NCBI GenBank assembly: GCA_028285545.1
Contig: JANQPA010000012.1
Location: 186,001 to 250,000 of the forward strand
DNA length: 64,000 nt
Direction of reading: 5' to 3'
Origin: Saprospiraceae bacterium
GTDB lineage: Bacteria > Bacteroidota > Bacteroidia > Chitinophagales > Saprospiraceae
Positions 8,074-16,585 of this stretch are shown here, in pieces. The translations under genes and the position numbers were made by a program. How positions within the stretch are numbered: the first letter of the stretch is position 1; the number at the start of each line of letters is the position of its first letter. Under the pieces are notes generated by a model. The model was not told the DNA's origin and made no database searches. It saw only the letters and a list, made by a program, of their open reading frames with translations.

Positions 8074-11000
8074 CTAAGACTGTTGAGCTTTTGCCTTAAA
8101 AGCTTCCACCATCTTTTGAAATCTTTCCTCTTTTTGTAGAGGAGAAAGCAACTCATCATTTTCAAGATAAAAATAGAAGCGATGTACGGGTTCGGTATCC
8201 AGGCTTTTTTGTAATTCTTCATAAAAACCGTCCATATCTCCTTTTGCAGCATTAATTTTGGCTTTGAGGAAAAACCAAAAACTATCTTCCTTCGATAGGG
8301 GAAGAGCTAGATTAAGAAAGTGTTCTGCCTCTTTTACATTTTTTTGGCCTGCATAAAATTCTGCCTTATTTCGATAGATTTCCCCTTTTAATTCATCATT
8401 AGGCTCTAAACTCAATGCTTTATCATAGTTTTTAATTGCTTTTTCAGGTATTTTTAGGAAATCCTGATATAAGCCTCCTTGCTGGATGTACAAATCCGGA
8501 TTGTCAGGCATCAAGGCAATGGCTTCATCGTAGCTTTTAACAGACATATCATAGTCTTCAAGAAAGATATAATTATTAGCTAGGTTAATCCAGAAAATAG
8601 GTTCTTTAGGACTTAACTCAACCGCTTTTTTATATAATTCAAGAGCTTTTTTGTAGTCCTGGTATTTACTAAAAAATATATTGGCTTTATCATTGTAAGG
8701 GTCCGGTTTGTTTGGAGCAAGCGAAATGGCTTGATCAAAACTTTTTATAGCCTCATTCAATCTATTCAACTCCGTTTGCCCCATGCCCAGGCCGCGCCAA
8801 TAGCTAGAAACCTGATCATTTAGGTCTATTGCCTTTTGATGACTGGCTACAGATTTTTCAAATTCTCCTAAATTATAATACAGAGCTCCCCGGCTGTGGT
8901 AGGCATCGGCATAATTCGGGTTCTTTTCTATCGCCTGCTCATAGTTTTCAAGAGCCTTTTGGCTTTCACCCAGATACTCGTAAGTCAAGGCTCGATTACG
9001 GTAATAAATCGCCTGATCTGGATGAAATTCTATGGCTTTATCGTAATTTTTTAAAGCCTCTTTATACTCTTTTTTATCATAAAAAATATTCCCTCGGCTA
9101 TTATGGGCATCTGAATAGGCTGGATTTAACTCAATGGCTTTTTCGTAATACTTTAAAGCCTTTTCTTTTTGATTTAAATCTTCATAAACCATGCCTAAAT
9201 TTCGATGGAATATCGATTCCCCAGCTTGTATTTCTATCGCTTTTTCGTAGTTTTTAATAGCTTGTTCATAATCATTCCAACCATAATAAATATTCCCTCG
9301 GCTGTTATAGGCATCGGCATAATTCGGGTTTAATTCAATAGCTTGGTTATAACACTCAACAGTTTTTTCCTTTTGGCCTAATTTTTCATAAGAAAGTCCA
9401 AGATTTCGATAATAAATGGATTCTTTAGGATTATGCTCGATGGCTAAAAGGTAATCCTCAATGGCTAAATTATACTGTGCACGATCGTAATAGATATTAC
9501 CTCTACTATTATAGGCCTCTGAGTAGGAAGGATTTAATTGAATGGCTGAAGAATAAACTTCTAATGCCTTATCTCTCTGATCAATACGTTCCAGGGTTAA
9601 TCCTAAATTTCGATAGTATATGGCTTGATTTCCGTTAAGGGCGATGGCTTTGTTATAGTGATTGATGGCCTCATCATATTTTTTACGATCATAAAAAATA
9701 TTTCCGAGGTTATTATAGGGTTCTGAATAATCTGGATTTAAGCTGATGGCCTTGCTGTAAACAGAAAAGGCCTTTTCGGGTTCACCAACTTTTTCATAAG
9801 CCAGCCCCAGGTTTCGATAAAAAATTGCTTCTCCTGAATTTAATTCTATTGCCCGTTCATAATCAGCGATTGCCGCCTTATATTTCCTCTGTGCAAAGAA
9901 GATATTACCCCTGCTATTATAAGAATCCGGATAATCAGGGTCATTTTCAATGGCTTTGTTATAACACTCATGGGCTTTTTCAGGCTGAGCTAGTTGGTTA
10001 TAATTTCCTCCCAGGTTACGCCAGTAAATAGGATTTGTAGGATCTAAATCAAGGGCCCGCTTGTAATCCAATTCAGCTTTTTCAAATTCGGATTTTTTAA
10101 AATGAATATTCCCACGGTTATTATAAGCTTCAGAATAGTTTGGGTCTTCAATTAAGGCCAGGTTATAATAAACAACAGCTTGCTCTAACTCATTTAATCG
10201 CTCATAGGCTAAGCCTAGGTTGCTAAAGTAATAAGCTTGCTTAGGGTCAATATCAATGGCTTTTAGATAGTCCTTAACTGCTTCCTCATATTGACCTGAA
10301 TCATAAAAAACTATTCCGCGGCTATTATACAGATAAGCTGCTCCATCATCAAATTCAATAGCTCGATTAAAAGATTTAATGGCCAGGTCATAACTTTTTA
10401 AATTTGCATACAGATAGCCCCGTTGATAATAAAGATTAGACAAGCTGTAATCTGTTCTTCCTTCAAGAGGCAGTTTTCCATCTTCTGTCAACCTCTTTTC
10501 ATATTGTTCAATCCTCATATCTGTTTGCTCCAATTCTTCTTTCCACTTCTTTTCCAGGGAGTTTACTTTTCTTTGCAGCCTGGATTTTTCCTCGATTTCG
10601 GATTGCAAGACCTCCCGTTCTCTTTTTCTCTTTGATTTTATTACGGCAAGGGCAAGAGTATCATGAGTGATTTCGTACATGGTTGCATTTGTGGACTGAG
10701 AAAGTTCCCCTCTCACCAAACGACATTCCACCATTTTATTCAATAAATCAGGAGTAATGTTGAGATCCCGAAAAATTTGCTTTTCGTATACTGAAATTCT
10801 CTGTAAATCTTCTTCAAAAATCAGTTTTTCCATTAAGGCTCTGGCAAGTTCTTGAACATGCGTACCTCCCAGCCTTTCAATCTGTTTGTCATAAAAATTC
10901 TCTACTACCTCATCCAGGTTTTCGAGGTCGTAGGTTTCAACAAGTGTTTTATCAGGATTTACCAGATACATTTCTATATACTGACAGACCATTTGCAGCT

Positions 11001-11847
11001 GAAATGCTTCAATGGTGTGGTTAAACTTATTGGCCAAAAAATCCAAAATCAAATCCAGGGCGGGCTCAGTAAAAGCGAATTTGGGGCTATAAAAGGTGCC
11101 ATCTAACTGAGCTGGGGCAGTGATTGCCTGTCCGGCCTGCTGACGTTTGAGGGCATCCAGGACATAGTTGTTTTGTAAAATATTCGGGAAATAATCCTTA
11201 AAGTGATCCATTAAGCCCAATTTATCAGAGCGAATGCTAAAGACCACTTTTACATTTATCGGAGCATAAAAAAGGGCAAGAGTTTCTTCTGAATAGGCTT
11301 CCGGATTTTCACGAAGTTTTTGTTTTAATTGATCCCTCCACTTTAAAGGTAGTTTCACAAATAGCAGATCTGACAATTCTTTTTTAAAAGCCTCCAACTG
11401 GAAGTGAGTATATGAAAAGCATTCTTCAAATTGATCCAAAATGACTACAAAGCCACTTAAATCCGGATTTTCTATTTGCAGAGACTTAAATAAATACCAT
11501 AATGAATTAGAATTCACACCAAGGTCTGCCAATATCTCGGAAGAAGGGTTGCCATCAGGGAAGGCCTTTTGATGAAATTTTTCCAATAAGCCTACTCCTT
11601 CCTCTGACTTGTAGCGGCCGGGTCTGATATAAAAAGATTGCAAATTATCTTCTCTTTCAAGCATTGGTAAAATACCCGCTCGCAATAAAGATGTTTTACC
11701 ATATCCCGATTTACCATGCAAAACCGTGATTTGCTCTAACAAAATGGCTTGATAAAGTTTTTGAATATCTTCATCACGTCCAAAAAAGATGTCTTTGTCT
11801 TTTGCAGAAAAAGGCTCTGTTCCCGGATATCTAAATTTTGTACTCAT
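8074..11847 (-). CDS. nSTAND1-type P-loop NTPase with 22 TPR repeats
   Basis: A 1257-residue cytoplasmic STAND protein. Residues 7-30 (YPGTEPFSAKDKDIFFGRDEDI) are the entry motif of the novel-STAND (nSTAND1) ATPases. Walker A is GKSGYGKTS (45-53) and Walker B VVILDQFEE (134-142). A winged-helix-like end carries ATMYEITHDTLA (about 400). A charged coiled coil (about 410-455) leads into 22 consecutive 34-residue TPR units (about 470-1220). By analogy with STAND sensors such as Avs and NLRs, the TPR array would recognise a trigger and the NTPase would oligomerise. No effector domain is present in this polypeptide. Its ATG shares one base with the stop of the upstream SIR2-like gene (TAATG), so the two are coupled and that protein is the likely partner. 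Predicted role: conflict, immunity or programmed-death signalling (inference). Confidence 0.88.
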   Translation of the reverse strand: MSTKFRYPGTEPFSAKDKDIFFGRDEDIQKLYQAILLEQITVLHGKSGYGKTSLLRAGILPMLEREDNLQSFYIRPGRYKSEEGVGLLEKFHQKAFPDGNPSSEILADLGVNSNSLWYLFKSLQIENPDLSGFVVILDQFEECFSYTHFQLEAFKKELSDLLFVKLPLKWRDQLKQKLRENPEAYSEETLALFYAPINVKVVFSIRSDKLGLMDHFKDYFPNILQNNYVLDALKRQQAGQAITAPAQLDGTFYSPKFAFTEPALDLILDFLANKFNHTIEAFQLQMVCQYIEMYLVNPDKTLVETYDLENLDEVVENFYDKQIERLGGTHVQELARALMEKLIFEEDLQRISVYEKQIFRDLNITPDLLNKMVECRLVRGELSQSTNATMYEITHDTLALAVIKSKRKREREVLQSEIEEKSRLQRKVNSLEKKWKEELEQTDMRIEQYEKRLTEDGKLPLEGRTDYSLSNLYYQRGYLYANLKSYDLAIKSFNRAIEFDDGAAYLYNSRGIVFYDSGQYEEAVKDYLKAIDIDPKQAYYFSNLGLAYERLNELEQAVVYYNLALIEDPNYSEAYNNRGNIHFKKSEFEKAELDYKRALDLDPTNPIYWRNLGGNYNQLAQPEKAHECYNKAIENDPDYPDSYNSRGNIFFAQRKYKAAIADYERAIELNSGEAIFYRNLGLAYEKVGEPEKAFSVYSKAISLNPDYSEPYNNLGNIFYDRKKYDEAINHYNKAIALNGNQAIYYRNLGLTLERIDQRDKALEVYSSAIQLNPSYSEAYNSRGNIYYDRAQYNLAIEDYLLAIEHNPKESIYYRNLGLSYEKLGQKEKTVECYNQAIELNPNYADAYNSRGNIYYGWNDYEQAIKNYEKAIEIQAGESIFHRNLGMVYEDLNQKEKALKYYEKAIELNPAYSDAHNSRGNIFYDKKEYKEALKNYDKAIEFHPDQAIYYRNRALTYEYLGESQKALENYEQAIEKNPNYADAYHSRGALYYNLGEFEKSVASHQKAIDLNDQVSSYWRGLGMGQTELNRLNEAIKSFDQAISLAPNKPDPYNDKANIFFSKYQDYKKALELYKKAVELSPKEPIFWINLANNYIFLEDYDMSVKSYDEAIALMPDNPDLYIQQGGLYQDFLKIPEKAIKNYDKALSLEPNDELKGEIYRNKAEFYAGQKNVKEAEHFLNLALPLSKEDSFWFFLKAKINAAKGDMDGFYEELQKSLDTEPVHRFYFYLENDELLSPLQKEERFQKMVEAFKAKAQQS

Positions 11848-12935
11848 TATTTAGAAGATATTTCTTGAGCCAGTGCCAGAACACTGTCTTTTACATTATT
11901 AAAAACCAACTGGGCATCAGAATTACTGATTTTTCCTTTATGAAAACCTTTCTTCGTTTCATTAAATCGGCTCTGGATAAGAATCAGACTGTTATACTCT
12001 TTATCATCACAATACTTTTTAAGTTCTTCAAAGCTTGCTTCTACATCATTATCCAAAATAAATTCTCTTATGGAATCCATCAAAGTAGTTTTGGACGTAG
12101 ATTTTTTTTGTTCAGAAGGCTGGCGCAATATATTTTCACTTTTCTGATACAGTTTTTCAATAAAACCTGGAGATTTTAAATCTATGAAGCTAATTTCAAA
12201 ATGACGGGTATAAAAATTAGTAGCTTCACTTGGAGTCATATTCTGATCCAGACAGGCATTAATCAGTTTATCTTGATTGTGAAGACCCAAAAGACGAAAT
12301 AATAAACGCAGGTACCATTTTTGAAACTGAATTCCAATAAAAATGAAGCTAGAGGTGTTCTTCAGGGCCAACCTCAGTTTTTCAGGTAATTTAAAATTCC
12401 CGAAGATATTCTCCAGATAAGAAAACAGGTCGTCATAGGTAAAGATGAGCGACTCTTCATCTTCGACGTTCCCCATCAAATTATAAATCAGGGGTTGCTC
12501 TTTTTGGATGGGAATATTATTCATCTGGGCAGCCGAAGCACTCATGCTTTTATCGTAGTATTGAAAATCATAGTTGAACTGAAGGGCCTCAAAAGCATTT
12601 TTCAGATACAGATCAGGAGATAAATTGATTATTAAATGAAAGGGAATTTTAGCTAATTTTTGATATAATTCCACCGCCCGGGGTTCTTCAAAAAAGTTTT
12701 GGATTTTAAATAAGGTAAGTAATCTATCTTTAGTAGACTCAAAGGAAATAAATTCATCATCGCCAAAAAATTCAAAGTTTTTACCCTGCAACTGTTCATT
12801 CAGATACGATTCCAGGCTATTCTGGAAAGAAGCATCTCCTTCAGAAAAGGCAATTTCCGGACCAATAACAAGGGCACATTTCCCCTGTTCGATTCTTTTG
12901 ATCAAAAAGTCCCATATTTCATTTTCAGTATCCAT
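11847..12935 (-). CDS. SIR2-like domain protein with C-terminal effector-associated domain
   Basis: A 362-residue protein. Residues about 15-215 follow the SIR2_2 layout: a first Rossmann strand ALVIGPEIAF (22-30), LIINLSPDLYL where IxTTNYDDLLE is usual (101-111), LIYNLMGN followed by SLIFTYDDL (149-170) where a catalytic LHGS is usual, and the C-terminal FIFIGIQFQKWYLRLLFR (197-214), which is very typical. The expected Asn and His of active NAD+-cleaving members appear replaced by Ser and Met. Residues about 287-360 (DSIREFILDNDVEASFEEL...NSLILIQSRFNE..) resemble an effector-associated domain of the EAD11 kind, an adaptor that joins effectors to sensors in bacterial conflict systems. It is the first gene of an operon with the STAND-TPR gene. 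Confidence 0.75.
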   Translation of the reverse strand: MDTENEIWDFLIKRIEQGKCALVIGPEIAFSEGDASFQNSLESYLNEQLQGKNFEFFGDDEFISFESTKDRLLTLFKIQNFFEEPRAVELYQKLAKIPFHLIINLSPDLYLKNAFEALQFNYDFQYYDKSMSASAAQMNNIPIQKEQPLIYNLMGNVEDEESLIFTYDDLFSYLENIFGNFKLPEKLRLALKNTSSFIFIGIQFQKWYLRLLFRLLGLHNQDKLINACLDQNMTPSEATNFYTRHFEISFIDLKSPGFIEKLYQKSENILRQPSEQKKSTSKTTLMDSIREFILDNDVEASFEELKKYCDDKEYNSLILIQSRFNETKKGFHKGKISNSDAQLVFNNVKDSVLALAQEISSK

Positions 12936-13156
12936 GTTTTGGGGCTATGATTTATTGATGATTGAAAATACTAAAAAAGCTTAATAGAGGTCTTGTTGTT
13001 GTAAATAAAAAAGTAAAACTGTTTTTTAACCTTTTGCAGAAAATGAGTACATTCTCAGAGTGTAGTTTGAAAAGCACTTTAGATCAATATATTTCTATTT
13101 TTTACTAAAAAACGTAAAAAACAGAAACAATTCAATAAAACCTTAACAAAAACCAT

Positions 13157-13810
13157 ATGAATCTACACCTTCATGAATCCATTCTTCTACTTGGCCTGGA
13201 TGATAACAAAGGTCATTTTAGAACCAACCTCACCTATTTGAATTACGGCTATTCGACTGCTGTGCTTATGGATCTTTTTCTTGCTGAAAGGATTAGCCTG
13301 GAAGAAAATCGATTAACAGTAAGAACCAATGCCCTTACTCATAGCAAAGTATTAAATGAAGAATTGGATCGCATCCAAAAGGCCAAAAAACCTCCTAAAA
13401 TGAATAGGTGGTTGCACAAGATGGTTCAAAGGAATTCCAAATCCATTAAAAAGACTATTGAAAGTCTTATTCAACAAGGTATTTTAAAACAAATTAAAAA
13501 GAAGGTACTTTGGATCTTTACTGTAAAAAGATATCCAAGCGTCAATCTCGCTCCAGAAAACCATCTGAGGCACCGATTAAGGGGTATTATTTTTGAGAAC
13601 CTCACTCCAAGTCCAAAAGAACAGATGCTTTTAATATTAATTGATGCTTGTCAACTTATCAAAGAACTTATCCCTGAAAAGGAAAAACGCAAGGAGGCCA
13701 AGCAAAAGATTAAATTGCTGTACCCTGATAACGAAATGAAAGATTTATTAGATAAGGCTATAAAAGAAATGCAAATGGCAGTTACTGTTGCGGCTACATC
13801 TGGGGCCTAA
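13157..13810 (+). CDS. GOLPH3/VPS74 (GPP34) family protein
   Basis: A 217-residue, mainly helical cytoplasmic protein. The N-terminal LHLHESILLLGLDDNKGHF and the following LNYGYSTAVLMDLFLAERISLEENRLTV match the GPP34 fold, including the helix that forms the phosphoinositide pocket in eukaryotic GOLPH3. Bacterial members occur in actinobacteria and Bacteroidota and are of unclear function, possibly membrane-lipid binding. It is divergent from the SIR2-STAND operon (about 220 bp apart). Its last 17 bp overlap the convergent DUF547 gene. Confidence 0.83.
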   Translation: MNLHLHESILLLGLDDNKGHFRTNLTYLNYGYSTAVLMDLFLAERISLEENRLTVRTNALTHSKVLNEELDRIQKAKKPPKMNRWLHKMVQRNSKSIKKTIESLIQQGILKQIKKKVLWIFTVKRYPSVNLAPENHLRHRLRGIIFENLTPSPKEQMLLILIDACQLIKELIPEKEKRKEAKQKIKLLYPDNEMKDLLDKAIKEMQMAVTVAATSGA

Positions 13811-14480
13811 AATTGTCCAGATCTTCATCCCAATCATAGTCATTATAAACTAATTTCATTCCTTGGGCTTTTATATTTAGTTTTTTGGACAAGATATTTC
13901 TAATTCCTTTTTGTCCACCAAAATCTCCATTATACCATTGGAATAGTCGTGTAATGTGAATTTCCTTTTTATCGGGAAAAATACCTGTTTCTCCCTCCAA
14001 AAAAGAGAGGGTCGCCATTTCTAGCTGCTGTTCTAATCTATCCAGTGAGTAAAAGGCAATAGGTGGGCAGGATTTGGCACCACAATTCAAAGCAAAGTGG
14101 ATGCGATAATCTATCTTTTTTACTGCTAGCTTTTTTATCAATGGTTTGGCAAATGGGTTGGAAAGATAACCCAAGGACCACTTGAAACGATATTTTCGCA
14201 GGATACCATGTTCAATATCATCCAAGCTAAAAGAATGCCCGGCAATAACAATTAATTTATCTCTAAAAATCCTGGGTTTAGTTATACCTTTTTCTTTACG
14301 AAGGATTAAAAAAAAGGCATTGTAAATGTTGATCCAAAACGCTTTTTTAGCACTGTCTGTTTCAAGCCCCTTCAGTAATTGTTCGTAGGATAATGCTTCA
14401 AGTTGGCCTACTATTTCCTGGGTAGGCTCCTGCATTTTCACCTTTAGAAGTAACTGTTCTGAAAATTCAGTTATGTCCAT
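13794..14480 (-). CDS. DUF547 domain protein
   Basis: A 228-residue protein without an obvious signal peptide. It contains KKAFWINIYNAFFLI and HFALNCGAKSCPPI, the two conserved cores of DUF547, followed by FLEGETGIFPDKKEIHITRLFQWYNGDFGG, also typical of the family. The Cys and His in the core suggest a papain-like hydrolase fold, but no biochemical role is established. It overlaps the 3' end of the GOLPH3-like gene tail to tail. Confidence 0.85.
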   Translation of the reverse strand: MDITEFSEQLLLKVKMQEPTQEIVGQLEALSYEQLLKGLETDSAKKAFWINIYNAFFLILRKEKGITKPRIFRDKLIVIAGHSFSLDDIEHGILRKYRFKWSLGYLSNPFAKPLIKKLAVKKIDYRIHFALNCGAKSCPPIAFYSLDRLEQQLEMATLSFLEGETGIFPDKKEIHITRLFQWYNGDFGGQKGIRNILSKKLNIKAQGMKLVYNDYDWDEDLDNFRPQM

Positions 14481-14625
14481 AATAATCCTTCTATTTTTTT
14501 ATCTTTTGGTTTATTTTAAATAAACAATGAAAAGCCTATAAAAGGCTGCATAAGTTTGTATCAAAATAAGGACAATGTCCTTATTGAGACTATTTAAAGA
14601 ACTAATCACAAAATATACCTACGCC

Positions 14626-15912
14626 ATGAGAATTCTTGTTTGTTTTCTTTTTTTTATTCCTTCCATTTCAATTTCTCAACCCATCATTAAAGCAGATGCT
14701 CAAAGGCTGGAATCCAGAATTATGGCCTTATCTCAGTTTGGCATACAAACAAACGGTGGAGTCATGCGACCAGGTTTTGGAGAGGAGGACATCAAAGCTA
14801 GAAAATACATCATTGATTTAATGAAAATGCTTAAGCTGGAGGTTCAAATTGATGCCGTTGGTAATATTATAGGTAGGAGAGAAGGAACAGATTCAAATCT
14901 TCCCTTTATTTCCTTTGGCTCACATATAGACGCTGTTCCGCTTGGAGGTAAATACGATGGAAATGCTGGGGTTATAACAGCTTTGGAATGTATTGAATTA
15001 TTAAATGAACAGAACCTTCAAACAAAACATCCTTTAGAAGTAATTGTATTTGTTGCTGAAGAGGATGGGCTTTTCGGCAGTACCGGAATGTCAGGCTCTT
15101 TAACCGATGCAGACCTCAATTTTGTCTGTAATAGCGGCAAAACTGTAGGACAAGGAATCAACGATGTGGGGGGAAATTCGAAAGAGCTTGAAAAAGCCAT
15201 TAGGAAAAAGGGAGAAATACTGGCCTTTATCGAACTGCATATTGAACAAGGAGCTACGCTCTATACTGAAAAATTAGATATAGGGGTAGTGGAGGGGATT
15301 GTAGGAATTGAAGAGTGGGCCATCACCATAGAGGGAATGACCAATCATGCCGGTACAACGCCCATGAATGTTCGACAGGACGCCTTAGTGGCTGCCTCTA
15401 AATTAGTGGTGGCCATTAATGATGCAGTCAATAGCGTTCCTGGGGCTCAGGTTGGGACAGTAGGCACCCTTAATGTAGAACCTAATGTCTCAAATGTAGT
15501 GCCAGGAAAAGTAAGTATGACCTTGGAAATGCGCGATTTGTCCAAAAAGAAAATTCTATCTGTTTATAATAAAGTTAAGCCACAAATTAAAAAGATTGCC
15601 AAAGAAACCCGAACTAAAATACAAGTAAAAAAAGACTTAAGTCATGGTCCAGCCCTTGCCGATAAAAGATTACAAAATCTAATTAAATCTTCAGCAGAAG
15701 AGCTTAATTTTTCCAATAAATTAATGCCAAGTGGAGCAGGTCATGATAGTCAGGAAATGGCCAAGGTGGCACCCATGGGGATGATTTTTGTGCCCAGCAA
15801 AGATGGAATTAGTCATTCTCCTGATGAATATACTTCGCCAGAAGATATGGCAAAAGGAGCAGCCGTTTTATTGCGGACAATTTTAAAAATAGATAAAGAT
15901 GGATTGCAATAA
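14626..15912 (+). CDS. Secreted M20-family amidohydrolase (hydantoinase/carbamoylase type)
   Basis: A protein of about 428 residues. An in-frame ATG at 14575 exists, but the ATG at 14626 gives a clean signal peptide (MRILVCFLFFIPSISIS, then Q). The metal-site motifs of the N-carbamoyl-amino-acid hydrolase/allantoate amidohydrolase branch are visible: GSHIDAVPLGGKYDGNAGV, FVAEEDGLFGSTGMSG, IELHIEQG, MTNHAGTTPMNVRQDA and GAGHDSQEMA near the C-terminus. It would hydrolyse a C-N bond of a carbamoyl or ureido-type substrate using two divalent metals. The substrate is unknown. A secreted location is unusual for ureide catabolism. Confidence 0.88.
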   Translation: MRILVCFLFFIPSISISQPIIKADAQRLESRIMALSQFGIQTNGGVMRPGFGEEDIKARKYIIDLMKMLKLEVQIDAVGNIIGRREGTDSNLPFISFGSHIDAVPLGGKYDGNAGVITALECIELLNEQNLQTKHPLEVIVFVAEEDGLFGSTGMSGSLTDADLNFVCNSGKTVGQGINDVGGNSKELEKAIRKKGEILAFIELHIEQGATLYTEKLDIGVVEGIVGIEEWAITIEGMTNHAGTTPMNVRQDALVAASKLVVAINDAVNSVPGAQVGTVGTLNVEPNVSNVVPGKVSMTLEMRDLSKKKILSVYNKVKPQIKKIAKETRTKIQVKKDLSHGPALADKRLQNLIKSSAEELNFSNKLMPSGAGHDSQEMAKVAPMGMIFVPSKDGISHSPDEYTSPEDMAKGAAVLLRTILKIDKDGLQ

Positions 15913-15931
15913 ATAATTAGCAATAAATTTG
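15904..15931 (+). promoter_or_regulatory. Putative Bacteroidota-type promoter
   Basis: TTG at 15904-15906 and TAAATTTG at 15924-15931 are separated by 17 bases, fitting the Bacteroidota sigma pattern TTG...TAnnTTTG. It lies 48 bp upstream of the TPR protein gene. In AT-rich DNA such matches can occur by chance. Confidence 0.4.
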
Positions 15932-15978
15932 TAAATTGATATTATTAATAATGTCGATCCTTAATTATCAATACGGTT

Positions 15979-16482
15979 ATGTTTAAACTCAAACCACTTT
16001 CCACCGATTTTATTCCTAAAGCATTAGTTAAAGCCAAACATTATCGATTGCTCAATGAGCCTTGGCAAGCTGAAAGTATTTGTAGAGATATCCTTTCTAT
16101 TGACCCAGATAATCAACTTGCCATTCAATATTTGGTTTTGGCTATTAGCGATCAATTTGCTTCGGGAAAGGTTTCTTCTGCTTCCGAAGCTAAAAAAGTT
16201 TGTGCTCAGCTAAAGCTAGAATACGAACAAAAATACTACCGAGGTATCATTGAGGAACGTGCAGGCAAGGCCGCATTAAAGCGAAGTACCCCTCGTGCTA
16301 AATATATTGCCTATGAATATTATCGAAGGGCAATGGAATTCTATGAAGAGGCCGATAAGATTCATCCCGAACAAAACGAAGATGCCAGATTAAGATGGAA
16401 TGCCTGTGTAAGAGCCATTCAGGAAAATAAACTTGAAGCCTCACCAGATGAGGACAGAGTGCAACCATTTTTGGATGTATGA
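15979..16482 (+). CDS. TPR-like protein of unknown function
   Basis: A 167-residue soluble protein. The N-terminal ALVKAKHYRLLNEPWQAESICRDILSIDPDNQLAI is a clear TPR-like helix pair. A second Tyr-rich helical stretch, YIAYEYYRRAMEFYEEADKIHP (about 114-135), is compatible with another TPR, and RLRWNACVRAIQ follows. No catalytic motif is seen. It stands alone between the amidohydrolase and the convergent succinate dehydrogenase operon, and is probably a scaffolding protein. Confidence 0.75.
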   Translation: MFKLKPLSTDFIPKALVKAKHYRLLNEPWQAESICRDILSIDPDNQLAIQYLVLAISDQFASGKVSSASEAKKVCAQLKLEYEQKYYRGIIEERAGKAALKRSTPRAKYIAYEYYRRAMEFYEEADKIHPEQNEDARLRWNACVRAIQENKLEASPDEDRVQPFLDV

Positions 16483-16514
16483 TGAATAATAGAAGATATT
16501 TATTAGAGTTCGTA

Positions 16515-16554
16515 TAGGATAATTTCATACCGACCGTACTATGAAATTATCCTA
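16515..16554. terminator. Bidirectional terminator-like hairpin
   Basis: A perfect 15-bp inverted repeat (16515-16529 with 16540-16554, core AATTTCATA/TATGAAATT) with a 10-nt loop. It lies between two convergent genes, the TPR protein and sdhB. It lacks a clear U-tract, so the assignment rests on position and stem quality. Confidence 0.55.
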
Positions 16555-16585
16555 CATAAACTCTATGCACCTACTATTTCCCCGA

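Noticed and set aside
8188-10440. Highly repetitive stretch considered as a CRISPR or minisatellite
   Set aside because: The repeat is in coding phase with 102/204-bp units that translate to TPRs; there are no spacers or identical short repeats.
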